Program-made: the position numbers and the translations under genes
Notes under the pieces: generated by a model
Told to the model about the DNA's origin: nothing
The model's database searches: none
Seen by the model: only the letters and a program-made list of their open reading frames with translations
In this document: positions 1 through 7,659 of the stretch, piece after piece
Layout: the number at the start of each line of letters is the position of its first letter
Position numbering within the stretch: the stretch's first letter is position 1
Assembly (NCBI GenBank): GCA_028275265.1
Contig: JAPWUZ010000116.1
Coordinates: 1-7,691, forward strand
DNA length: 7,691 nucleotides
Source: Armatimonadota bacterium
GTDB lineage: Bacteria; Armatimonadota; HRBIN16
Reading direction: 5' to 3'

Positions 1-2325
1 TGTGCGACCGGCGCACAGTCCCAGCTCACTCTGGCCACCGGTGGCAAAGCCCGCCTGCCTGTGCTGATACAGTACGGCGCGACGCAGACGGAACGCTACG
101 CGGCAGAGGAGCTTGCCAGCCATCTGCAACAGATAACCGGCGCACGGTTTGAACTGCGCGAGATCCACCCGGGCGAAGTGCCGCAGAGCGGTATCATCGT
201 GGGACCGGGGCACATGGCGGAAGCGGTATTCCCCGAGGTGAAGCTCGGTGAGTTCGGCGGCGAGCAGGTCACCATCCGTACCAAAGGCAACTACCTGCTG
301 CTGGCGGGTGGGCGTCCGCGCGGCACGCTGTACGCTGTCTACCGCTTCCTGAGCAAAGTGTGCGGCGTACGCTGGTGGGCACCATGGGCAACGCACATCC
401 CGAAGAAAAGCACGCTGCGCGTGCCTGCCCTCTCCCTCGAGGAGAAACCCGCGTTCGAATACCGGGAACCGTTCTGGTATCCCGCCTTTGACGGCGACTG
501 GGCCGCGCGAAACTACTACAACGGGAACTCCGCCCGCCTCACCGAAAAGCACGGTGGCAAAATCATCTACAAAGGCTTCGTGCATACCTTCTATCCGCTG
601 GTACCACCGGAGCAGTACTTCGAGAAACATCCCGAATGGTACAGCCTGATTAACGGCAAACGTACCTACCAGAACGCGCAGCTGTGCTGCACCAACCCCG
701 AGCTGCGCGAGTTTCTGGTGGAGCGCGTGCGTCAGTGGTTGAAAGAGTCGCCCGAAGCCAGCATCATTTCCATCTCCCAGAACGACTGGTACGGCGCATG
801 CCAGTGTGACAACTGCAAAGCCATCGATGAGCGTGAAGGAACGCAAGCGGGCTCGGTGCTGGATATGGTCAACTACATCGCCGAGCGGCTGGAGAAGGAG
901 TTTCCGCACGTCGCCTTCGACACGCTCGCCTACACGTATACGCGAAAGCCCACTAAGACGCTGAAGCCACGCCACAACGTGATTGTGCGCCTGTGCTCCA
1001 TTGAGTGCAACTTCGCGCAGCCGCTGGAGCACCCCAGCAACCAGGCGTTTGCCGACGACATCCGCGGCTGGTCCAAGATGAGCCAGCGACTGTATGTCTG
1101 GGACTACACCACCGACTTCGCCCATTACGTGCAGCCCCATCCCAACTACTTCTCGCTGGGACCGAACGTGCGATTCTTCCACCAGCACGGCGTGCGCGGG
1201 CTGTTCGAGCAGGGCGCGTACCAGTCGCACGGTGCCGAGTTCGCGGAGCTGCGCGCGTGGGTGCTGGCGCAGCTGATGTGGGACCCCTATCAGGATGACC
1301 GCAAGCTGATTGAGGAGTTCCTGAAAGGCTACTACGGCAGGGCGGCGCCCTACATTCTGCGCTATATGCAGCTGATGAGCGACGCCGCCAAAGACTTTTA
1401 TCTCAGCTGCTTCACCCGTTCCAGTGCCCCGTTCTTCAACTTCAAAACCCTGAGCGAGGCGGAAAAGCTGTGGCAGAAAGCGGAGCAGGCGGTGAAGGAC
1501 AACCCCGAGATTCTCTGGCGGGTGAAGCAAGGACACCAGCCGGTGCGCTATGCCTTCCTGAACAACTGGATACGCCTGCGCCGCGAGTGCCTGAGGCTGG
1601 GCGCGGAATGGCCCCTGCCCCTTTCGCGCAAGGCGGTGGCGGACGAGTGGCTGGCAGTGGTCACCGGACCGGGACCCAAAGGCTGGTCGCCTATGACACA
1701 CGTCAACGAAGGCGGTTTGACCCCCCAGAAGTTTGTGGAGCAGTTCGCCGTGGATGAACCTGACCCCGTTGTTCCGGAGAGCGTCCGCAAGACGGGTACT
1801 GTTCCGCCCCCTGCTGACCTTTCGGGAGTAGACCCCCGCCGCTGTGTGGACGCTCAGGAAGAAGTGGCGAACATCACCAACGAAGGCACCTGGGGTATCT
1901 ATTCTGGCGACCCGCTGGCATCGGATGGATTGGCGGTGAGGATGCCGGGCAATCACCACGAATGGGCATATCATGTGCGCGTGTCCGACCTGCCTGAGCG
2001 TGCTCACAAGGGACGATGGAAGGTGTATGTGGTGCTGCGCGTGGACAAGAAAGCCGGTGTGGACCCGCAAAAAGATGCCTTCTGGGCGGGCGTGTGGGAT
2101 ACCGGAAAGTGGACATCTGCAGGCGAAATCCGCGGCAAAATCGCCGATACCGATGAGAAGGCGTATCGCTCCTTCCTCATCGGCACCGTGGAGCTAAATC
2201 CCAACATGTACATCTGGGTGGCTCCTCCTGCCGCTGGCATCGACGGTCAGGTGCATGTGAGCGAAGAACAGGCAAACGTCAAAGCGGTATGGGTGGACCG
2301 GGTGTATCTGGTGCCGGCAGATTGA
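1..2325 (+). CDS. DUF4838 / alpha-glucuronidase-like secreted protein (5' partial)
   Basis: The frame is open from base 1 and the start lies outside the window. A GTG at 61 has no Shine-Dalgarno sequence and would cut into the conserved N-terminal domain. The first visible residues (CATGAQSQL) look like the end of a signal peptide, so export is likely. Numbering from base 1 (774 visible residues): residues about 8-130 form a GH67-N-like domain with the typical AAEEL, then GTLYAVYRFL (108-117) and GVRWWAPW (122-129). Residues about 205-440 match DUF4838: HPEWYSLING (from 210), CCTNPE (229-234), SQNDWYGACQCDNC (to 272), LYVWDY (364-369) and GLFEQGAY (from 400). Residues about 606-774 are a beta-rich C-terminal domain I cannot name. 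DUF4838 proteins are thought to act on carbohydrates; the reaction is unknown. Candidate acids are Asp262, Glu335 and Glu403. The stop is 2 nt before the next ATG, implying coupled translation. The family call is firm; the activity is not. Confidence 0.88.
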   Translation, partial: CATGAQSQLTLATGGKARLPVLIQYGATQTERYAAEELASHLQQITGARFELREIHPGEVPQSGIIVGPGHMAEAVFPEVKLGEFGGEQVTIRTKGNYLLLAGGRPRGTLYAVYRFLSKVCGVRWWAPWATHIPKKSTLRVPALSLEEKPAFEYREPFWYPAFDGDWAARNYYNGNSARLTEKHGGKIIYKGFVHTFYPLVPPEQYFEKHPEWYSLINGKRTYQNAQLCCTNPELREFLVERVRQWLKESPEASIISISQNDWYGACQCDNCKAIDEREGTQAGSVLDMVNYIAERLEKEFPHVAFDTLAYTYTRKPTKTLKPRHNVIVRLCSIECNFAQPLEHPSNQAFADDIRGWSKMSQRLYVWDYTTDFAHYVQPHPNYFSLGPNVRFFHQHGVRGLFEQGAYQSHGAEFAELRAWVLAQLMWDPYQDDRKLIEEFLKGYYGRAAPYILRYMQLMSDAAKDFYLSCFTRSSAPFFNFKTLSEAEKLWQKAEQAVKDNPEILWRVKQGHQPVRYAFLNNWIRLRRECLRLGAEWPLPLSRKAVADEWLAVVTGPGPKGWSPMTHVNEGGLTPQKFVEQFAVDEPDPVVPESVRKTGTVPPPADLSGVDPRRCVDAQEEVANITNEGTWGIYSGDPLASDGLAVRMPGNHHEWAYHVRVSDLPERAHKGRWKVYVVLRVDKKAGVDPQKDAFWAGVWDTGKWTSAGEIRGKIADTDEKAYRSFLIGTVELNPNMYIWVAPPAAGIDGQVHVSEEQANVKAVWVDRVYLVPAD

Positions 2326-2327
2326 GG

Positions 2328-4874
2328 ATGCGTTCGATCGTGTGGAACATCCTGCTGCTGCTATATGGAGGGGTGTTGACAATGGCTGCACCTTCCGGGT
2401 TGAACACGTGGCTGGTGCTGGGCACGTTCGATAACACGGGCAACAGCGGCTTCGAGCGGGACTGGATTGGCGAAAGGGAGGTGCAGCCATCCGTCGGCAC
2501 GGTCAGCGGGGGCAAAGAGTGGCGCTATTTCGACGACCGCACCTTCAGCCGCAACTACGACGACTACAATGACCTGTTCAGCTATTTCGCGGTGAAGCGG
2601 GGCGAGAGCATCGCCGCAAAGGTCGCCTATGCCCATGTCTATCTCTTCTGCCCGACGGCGCGAAGTGCGCAGCTGAAGCTGGGCGCAGACCACATGGCGA
2701 AGGTGTGGCTGAACGGCGAGCGGGTGCTGGAAGTGCGTGAGGGACACTGGCGGCGCGACGCCGTCAGCGCGACGGTAACGCTGCAGCAGGGCTGGAACCG
2801 GCTGCTGCTTAAAATCGCCAATACGGAGGAAGGACGTTTCGGCTTTTACGCCAGCCTGACCGACGCGCAGGGTGAGCCAATGCCCGATGTGATTCCTTCC
2901 GTCAACGGGGGCGCAGGCAGGCTGGCTATTTGCACGCAGGGGATGGCAGACATCGGCGCGGGCGCTCTGCCGGTAGCCTATCGGGAGTGGCCCTATGTGC
3001 AGGCGGACGCCGTTGCCTCCACTACCTCTACCGACGTCGTGGGCTTCCTCGCTCTGGCTCCCCATCTGGCGGTAAAAGCCTCCCCGTTCCGTCTGATGGC
3101 GCAGGGCGGCTCCCCACCCTATCGGTGGCGGGTGTTGCGGGGCAGGCTGCCGACAGGACTGCGTCTGCTGGAAGACGGGCACATCGTGGGGACGGTGCAT
3201 GCTGGCGCGAAGACCGGCGAATACCCGCTGACAATACAGGTGAAGGATAGTGCAGGCGCAGTGGCTGTGCAGACCTTCAGCCTGACCGTGAGAGAGCGAC
3301 CCAACAAATGGCTGGAGGAGGCGAGACTGGATGCGCTGATTCACGCGCCGGAGAGCATGCCTGCCGGCGAGCACCGTACCTTCGCCCGCCTGATGAAGCG
3401 ACAGGGCTACGCGCTGGGTATGTGCATCGGCTATAACAACGGCGACCACCGCTACCGCTGGCAGTCCCGCTATCATCCCGACAACCCTGTCGGCGATGCG
3501 CTCATGCCCTACAAGCAGGCTCTCGAGGCGGAAGGCATCCGCTTCGGCGTATACATCGGCAACTTCGACGGCGACAACCACGGCGGTGAGAACGGAGCCA
3601 TCCTCGTCATCGACGAAGTGATGCGGCGTTATCGCCCCTCCGCCATCTGGTTCGACTGGGCAGGCTGGCAGGGCTTCGCACTGGATGCGATGTACAGCGT
3701 CATCCGCACCCACAATCCGGATACCCTTATCATCCTGAACGGCATTCCGACCCTGTTCAACGGCGACTGGGATGCGGTTTGCATGGAAGGCTGGGGCGCA
3801 TGGGGAGAAAAGCACTGGCGAACATGGCCCGTGCCCATCAGCTGGTTCAAGCGACCGGTGGTGGAAAGCTGGCGTCTGATCACCGACCCCAATTTCGTCT
3901 ACTCGAAAGGGGTTCATCCGCGCTGGCAGGACTACGTAAAGGCGATGATTTCGCTCATCGGCGAAGGCTACGTGGCGAACATCGACCACAGTCCCACCAT
4001 CGTCACGCCGATTCGCACTCTGTCCGACTCGCCGGTGCTGGAATGCCACCGCGAGATGGCGGACTGGTTGAACCCGAAGGGTGCTCCTTCGCTGGTGGAG
4101 AGCTACACCCAGGTATACCCTGCCCCCCTGCCACCTGCCGCATGGGGTTACAGCCTGATCAAAGCAGATGGTAGCGCGCTGTACCTGCATATCCTGCAGA
4201 CCCCGCGCGGAAAAACGGGCATGCCGCCCGACGGCACCATCGTGCTCTCCCCCGTGCGCCAGCCGGTACAGCGGGTGGTGTGGATGAATCAGAACAGGGA
4301 GGTGCCTTTCCGCCAGCAGCACGACACCGTACACATCGACGCCCGCACGATAGCGAGCGACCCGGTGGATACCATCCTCAAAGTCGAGCTGGCAAGGCCA
4401 CTGAAGCCACCGTATCCCGCGTTCGTGCCACCCAGACCTCCGGTGAAACACAGTGCGAATCTGGCTCTCAACAAACCCGCGTGGTTGCTCAGTGCAGATG
4501 GCAAGCGTCCCCTCCCTCCTAGCGGCTGGGAGCCGTTCGCGTCGCGCGGCGTGGATGGCGACCCTGACACTTTTGCGCAGGCAGGCAACGAGTGGGCATG
4601 GAGCTATCAGGTAGACCTGCAGAAAACTTACCCAATCCGTCGCGTGGTCATCCGATTTGGACCGGGATATGCCTCCGAATACCGCCTGTGGGTCTCTGAA
4701 GACGGCAGCCACTGGCGCGAAGTCGCCCATGTCACCGACGGCGCGGGCGGAAAGCGCGAGCATCGTTTCCCAGCCACTCCTGCCCGCTATGTGCGTGTGC
4801 AAGCCGTCAAACCAGACGGTCCCGACCAGCCGGGCGTGCAGATGAGTATCGCGGAGCTGGAGGCATACCGCTGA
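2328..4874 (+). CDS. Secreted multidomain GH29-like (alpha-L-fucosidase-related) protein with F5/8C domain
   Basis: This is an 848-residue protein. ATG 2328 is chosen because it gives a signal peptide (MRSIVWNILLLLYGGVLTMA) and sits 2 nt after the previous stop; its ribosome site is poor (GAGG abutting the ATG), and ATG 2382 is a rival. Domains: about 26-195 is a jelly-roll like those in PA14-type or galactose-binding modules (VWLNGE 126-131, GWNRLLLKI 155-163). About 245-322 is a He_PIG-type Ig domain (PPYRW, LPTGL, KDSAGA). About 328-695 is a GH29-like barrel plus beta-sandwich. About 711-848 is an F5/8C (CBM32-like) domain (LALNKPA, SEDGSHWREV, ARYVRV, IAELEAYR). Barrel landmarks are WLEEAR...IH (328-339), GIRFGVY, YRPSAIWFD (nucleophile candidate Asp443), Glu487 (acid/base candidate) and MADWLNPKGAPSLVESY near the barrel end. 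The normal KHHDGF motif reads YNNGDH (369-374), so fucose specificity is doubtful. The protein is probably extracellular and cleaves or binds glycan side groups. Confidence 0.85.
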   Translation: MRSIVWNILLLLYGGVLTMAAPSGLNTWLVLGTFDNTGNSGFERDWIGEREVQPSVGTVSGGKEWRYFDDRTFSRNYDDYNDLFSYFAVKRGESIAAKVAYAHVYLFCPTARSAQLKLGADHMAKVWLNGERVLEVREGHWRRDAVSATVTLQQGWNRLLLKIANTEEGRFGFYASLTDAQGEPMPDVIPSVNGGAGRLAICTQGMADIGAGALPVAYREWPYVQADAVASTTSTDVVGFLALAPHLAVKASPFRLMAQGGSPPYRWRVLRGRLPTGLRLLEDGHIVGTVHAGAKTGEYPLTIQVKDSAGAVAVQTFSLTVRERPNKWLEEARLDALIHAPESMPAGEHRTFARLMKRQGYALGMCIGYNNGDHRYRWQSRYHPDNPVGDALMPYKQALEAEGIRFGVYIGNFDGDNHGGENGAILVIDEVMRRYRPSAIWFDWAGWQGFALDAMYSVIRTHNPDTLIILNGIPTLFNGDWDAVCMEGWGAWGEKHWRTWPVPISWFKRPVVESWRLITDPNFVYSKGVHPRWQDYVKAMISLIGEGYVANIDHSPTIVTPIRTLSDSPVLECHREMADWLNPKGAPSLVESYTQVYPAPLPPAAWGYSLIKADGSALYLHILQTPRGKTGMPPDGTIVLSPVRQPVQRVVWMNQNREVPFRQQHDTVHIDARTIASDPVDTILKVELARPLKPPYPAFVPPRPPVKHSANLALNKPAWLLSADGKRPLPPSGWEPFASRGVDGDPDTFAQAGNEWAWSYQVDLQKTYPIRRVVIRFGPGYASEYRLWVSEDGSHWREVAHVTDGAGGKREHRFPATPARYVRVQAVKPDGPDQPGVQMSIAELEAYR
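2367..2373 (+). promoter_or_regulatory. Strong Shine-Dalgarno-like site before the internal ATG 2382
   Basis: GGAGGGG lies 8 nt before an in-frame ATG at 2382. This is a far better ribosome site than the GAGG directly abutting ATG 2328. Starting at 2382 would give an 830-residue protein (MAAPSGLNTW...) without a signal peptide. The bases also encode part of the putative signal peptide (YGG), so the match may be chance. It is recorded because it bears on the start choice. Confidence 0.4.
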
Positions 4875-4881
4875 ATACCAG

Positions 4882-4888
4882 AAGAGGT
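4882..4888 (+). promoter_or_regulatory. Ribosome binding site for the beta-helix gene
   Basis: AAGAGGT matches the consensus AGGAGGT at six of seven positions and ends 8 nt before ATG 4897. It lies in the 22-nt gap after the GH29-like gene's stop. It fixes the start of the third gene, whose first residues form a clean signal peptide. Confidence 0.75.
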
Positions 4889-4896
4889 AGACAACC

Positions 4897-7608
4897 ATGA
4901 GAGAAGGCTTTGGGGTAGTGCTGACCCTTTTGATGCTGGCGGTTGCCGTCTGTGCACAACCGCCGGTGCGTCTTTACGTCGCGCCCAACGGCAACGACCA
5001 CTGGTCGGGCAGGCTTCCGCGTCCCAACGCTTCGCGCACGGACGGGCCGCTCGCCACGCTACAGGGGGCACGCAATGCGGTCCGTCGGCTGAAGGCGACG
5101 CAGGGATTGCGCGCGCCCGTACATGTGCTGTTCGCGGGCGGAACCTATCGGATAACCGAACTGGTACTCTTCACACCAGAGGACAGCGGCACCTCAGACG
5201 CACCTATTATCTACGAAGCAATGCCTAACGCCAGACCCGTGTTTGACGGCGGCAAACGCATTACAGGCTTCCGCAAAGGCGCAAACGGCATCTGGACAAC
5301 TGTCATCCCCGAGGTGCGGGCAGGCAAGTGGTATTTCGAGCAGCTGTGGGTAAACGGCAGGCGTGCCACCCGCGCCCGCTCGCCCAATCGCTTCACCTAC
5401 TATATGCTCAGCCGTATCGAAGAAGGCATCGATCCGTTGACGGGACAAAGAGCGAACCTCAGCAACCGCGCGTTCATCGCACGAAAGGAGGACATCGCGC
5501 CCCTGTTTTCGCTCTCGCCGGAGCAGCTGCGCGATGTGACGGTGGTGGTGTACCACTCATGGGAGATTTCGCGCCACCGCGTTGCCCGGGTCGACGCCGA
5601 AACAGGCGCGGTGATTACCACCAGCGGACACACCTGGCGGTTTCTGGAATGGGCACCGAACCAGCGCTACCATCTGGAGAACCTCCTCGCCGCGCTGGAC
5701 GAGCCGGGCGAATGGTTCCTGAGCCGCGATGGCACACTGTACTATAAGCCTCTTCCCGGTGAGGACATGCAGCACGCGCAAGTATACGCCCCCGTTACTG
5801 ATGCTTTCCTTCGCATCGAAGGCAAGCCGGAGGAAGGCAAATGGGTAGAGCATATCGCTTTCAAGGGACTGGTTTTCCGCCACGCCCAGTACGTGTTGCC
5901 CCCGCAAGGGCACGGTGACTGGCAGGCGGCGTTCAGCATTCCTGCCGTCGTGATGGCGGACGGGGCACGACATGTGACCCTGTATGACTGCGAAATCGGA
6001 CACATCGGCACCTACGCGGTCTGGTTCCGCCGTGCGTGCACGGATTGTCGCGTGGAGCGCTGCCACCTGCACGACATGGGAGCGGGTGGTGTGCGCATCG
6101 GAGAAGGAAGCGTTCCCTCCGCCGGTCAGGAGACCGCGCGCATTACCGTGCACAACTGCATCGTTCAAGAGGGCGGACGCATCCACATGGGTGCGGTCGG
6201 CGTCTGGATAGGGCAAAGCGGAGACAACGAGATCACGCACAACGACATCGGTGACCTTTTCTACACGGGCGTCTCCGTCGGCTGGACATGGGGTTACGGT
6301 GAGAGCCGCGCGCAGCGCAACAAGATCGAGTTCAACCACATCCACCATCTCGGCTGGGGCGTGCTGAGCGATATGGGCGGCGTGTACACGCTGGGCATCT
6401 CCGACGGCACCACCGTCAGCAACAACGTGATACACGACGTCTATTCGTATGACCGCTACGGACGCGGCGGCTGGGGGCTGTACAACGACGAGGGCAGCAC
6501 GCACATCGTGATGGAAAACAACCTCGTGTATAACGTGAAAACAGGCACCTACCACCAGCACTACGGTCGTGAGAACATCGTCCGCAACAACATCCTCGCT
6601 TTCAGCATGGACGGACAGCTGCAGCGGTCGCGTGTGGAGCCGCACCTCTCCTTCACCTTCGAGCGCAACATCGTGTACTGGAATGAGGGTCCTCTGTTCA
6701 CCGGCTCTTGGAAAGATGCCAACGTGGTGCTGCGGCGGAACCTGTACTTCAAAACGGGTGGGCAACCGGTTGCCTTCGAGGACCTTTCGTGGGAGCAATG
6801 GCGCGCTCTGGGGAAGGATGAGGGGAGCCTCATCGCCGACCCGCTATTTGTCAGCCCGGAGCGATACGATTTTCGCCTCCGTCCGGGCTCGCCAGCCCTG
6901 CGCATCGGCTTCAAACCCTTTGACTACACCAGAGCTGGGGTCTACGGTGACTCCCGATGGGTGTCGCTCGCCCGCTCGGGAAAGTATCCGCTGGTGCAGT
7001 TCGCCCCTGAACCGCCGCCGATGCGTGTGAAAGACGGTTTCGAACAGACACCCGTCGGCTCTCCGCCGATGATGGCGCAGGTGTTTACCGAAGGCAAGGG
7101 CGACAGCATCTCCGTGACAGACGAAACGGCTTTCGCGGGTTCTCGTTGTCTGAAGGTGGTAGACGCTCCTGGACTGCAATATGCGTTCAATCCGCACTTC
7201 GCCTACCACCCGAATCATCGGCAAGGGGTCAGCCGCGCTCGCTTCGCCCTGCGGGTTGAGGTTGGGGCAACCCTGTATCATGAATGGCGCGACTGGCGAC
7301 AGAACCCCTACCGTGTGGGACCCAGCTTTCGCGTGGCAAACGGCTCACTGGAGATTCGGAGCGGCGAGCGTGCGAGCCTGCCCGTCGGTCAGTGGGTGCG
7401 GTTCGAAGTATGGGCACAGCTGGGCAAACCTGGCGGTGCAAGGTGGGGAATGAAAGTGCGCCTCCCCGACGGCACCGAGCATCAGTGGGATGACCTGCCC
7501 TGCGATGATGGGTTCGAGGTACTCAGCTGGGTCGGCTTCGTGAGCGATGCTACTGAAAAAGCTGTGTTCTATCTGGACGATATCGAAATAGTCCCCGCTC
7601 ACGAATAG
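4897..7608 (+). CDS. Secreted right-handed parallel beta-helix protein, GH141-like
   Basis: This is a 903-residue protein with a good ribosome site. Residues 1-20 are a signal peptide (hydrophobic VVLTLLMLAVAV, cleavage after VCA); the VAVC is not a canonical lipobox. LYVAPNGNDHWSG (from 26) begins the usual N-terminal segment of secreted beta-helix enzymes. Residues about 120-300 look like the inserted sandwich of GH141-type proteins: QLWVNGRRATRARSPN (149-164), then LENLLAALDEPGEWFL (from 260) and LYYKPLPGE. The helix runs to about 650, with repeated N-N/H-I turns and the family's hallmark blocks: YTGVSVGWTWGYGE (456-469), LSDMGGVYTLG (from 490), YNDEGS (529-534) and HQHYGRENIVRNNI (from 553). 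Asp492 and Asp531 are candidate catalytic acids. IADPLF (646-651) closes the helix. Residues about 709-903 form an added beta-sandwich, probably concanavalin-like or carbohydrate-binding. GH141 includes an alpha-L-fucosidase and a xylanase, so the substrate cannot be read from sequence. A polysaccharide lyase-like role is less likely. Confidence 0.87.
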   Translation: MREGFGVVLTLLMLAVAVCAQPPVRLYVAPNGNDHWSGRLPRPNASRTDGPLATLQGARNAVRRLKATQGLRAPVHVLFAGGTYRITELVLFTPEDSGTSDAPIIYEAMPNARPVFDGGKRITGFRKGANGIWTTVIPEVRAGKWYFEQLWVNGRRATRARSPNRFTYYMLSRIEEGIDPLTGQRANLSNRAFIARKEDIAPLFSLSPEQLRDVTVVVYHSWEISRHRVARVDAETGAVITTSGHTWRFLEWAPNQRYHLENLLAALDEPGEWFLSRDGTLYYKPLPGEDMQHAQVYAPVTDAFLRIEGKPEEGKWVEHIAFKGLVFRHAQYVLPPQGHGDWQAAFSIPAVVMADGARHVTLYDCEIGHIGTYAVWFRRACTDCRVERCHLHDMGAGGVRIGEGSVPSAGQETARITVHNCIVQEGGRIHMGAVGVWIGQSGDNEITHNDIGDLFYTGVSVGWTWGYGESRAQRNKIEFNHIHHLGWGVLSDMGGVYTLGISDGTTVSNNVIHDVYSYDRYGRGGWGLYNDEGSTHIVMENNLVYNVKTGTYHQHYGRENIVRNNILAFSMDGQLQRSRVEPHLSFTFERNIVYWNEGPLFTGSWKDANVVLRRNLYFKTGGQPVAFEDLSWEQWRALGKDEGSLIADPLFVSPERYDFRLRPGSPALRIGFKPFDYTRAGVYGDSRWVSLARSGKYPLVQFAPEPPPMRVKDGFEQTPVGSPPMMAQVFTEGKGDSISVTDETAFAGSRCLKVVDAPGLQYAFNPHFAYHPNHRQGVSRARFALRVEVGATLYHEWRDWRQNPYRVGPSFRVANGSLEIRSGERASLPVGQWVRFEVWAQLGKPGGARWGMKVRLPDGTEHQWDDLPCDDGFEVLSWVGFVSDATEKAVFYLDDIEIVPAHE

Positions 7609-7635
7609 CACCGTCCCACCCGGGTAGACAGTGCC

Positions 7636-7659
7636 CACCACCGCCTGCAGGCGGTGGTG
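7636..7659 (+). terminator. 24-bp perfect palindrome, possible transcription terminator
   Basis: The arms CACCACCGCCTG and CAGGCGGTGGTG are exact reverse complements with no spacer, 27 nt after the stop of the beta-helix gene. In RNA they would fold into a very GC-rich hairpin with a small loop. Only two T's follow, so it is not a textbook Rho-independent terminator. It could instead be a Rho-assisted end, a 3' stabilising hairpin or a dispersed palindromic repeat. The rest of 7609-7691 shows no gene; an A-run (GAAAAAGAT) at the window edge could belong to a structure beyond it. Confidence 0.45.

Noticed and set aside
61..63. GTG 61 as the start of the DUF4838 gene
   Set aside because: No Shine-Dalgarno sequence precedes it, the frame is open back to base 1, and residues upstream look like a signal peptide end and the first strand of the domain.
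1005..1298. A 97-codon plus-strand open frame inside the DUF4838 gene
   Set aside because: It is an out-of-frame, Ala/Arg-rich shadow of the conserved DUF4838 region, with no ribosome site or recognisable motif.
2289..2327. ATG 2289 as the start of the GH29-like gene
   Set aside because: It would overlap the previous gene by 37 nt and put 13 Gly-rich residues ahead of the signal peptide, with no ribosome binding site.
2376..2381. TTGACA resembling a -35 promoter box
   Set aside because: The sequence about 17 nt downstream (near GTTGAA) is not a credible -10 box, and the site lies inside coding sequence within an apparent operon.
2361..4898. An 845-codon open frame on the minus strand, opposite the whole GH29-like gene
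   Set aside because: It is codon-aligned with the sense gene, so it stays open merely because that gene uses no TTA, CTA or TCA codons, which are rare in GC-rich genes. Its translation is rich in His, Arg, Val and Ala and shows no domain, while the sense frame has clear domains.
5557..6798. A 413-codon open frame on the minus strand inside the beta-helix gene
   Set aside because: It has the same codon-aligned register and the same cause (missing TTA, CTA and TCA in the sense gene); the product resembles no protein family and the sense strand encodes the conserved beta-helix core.
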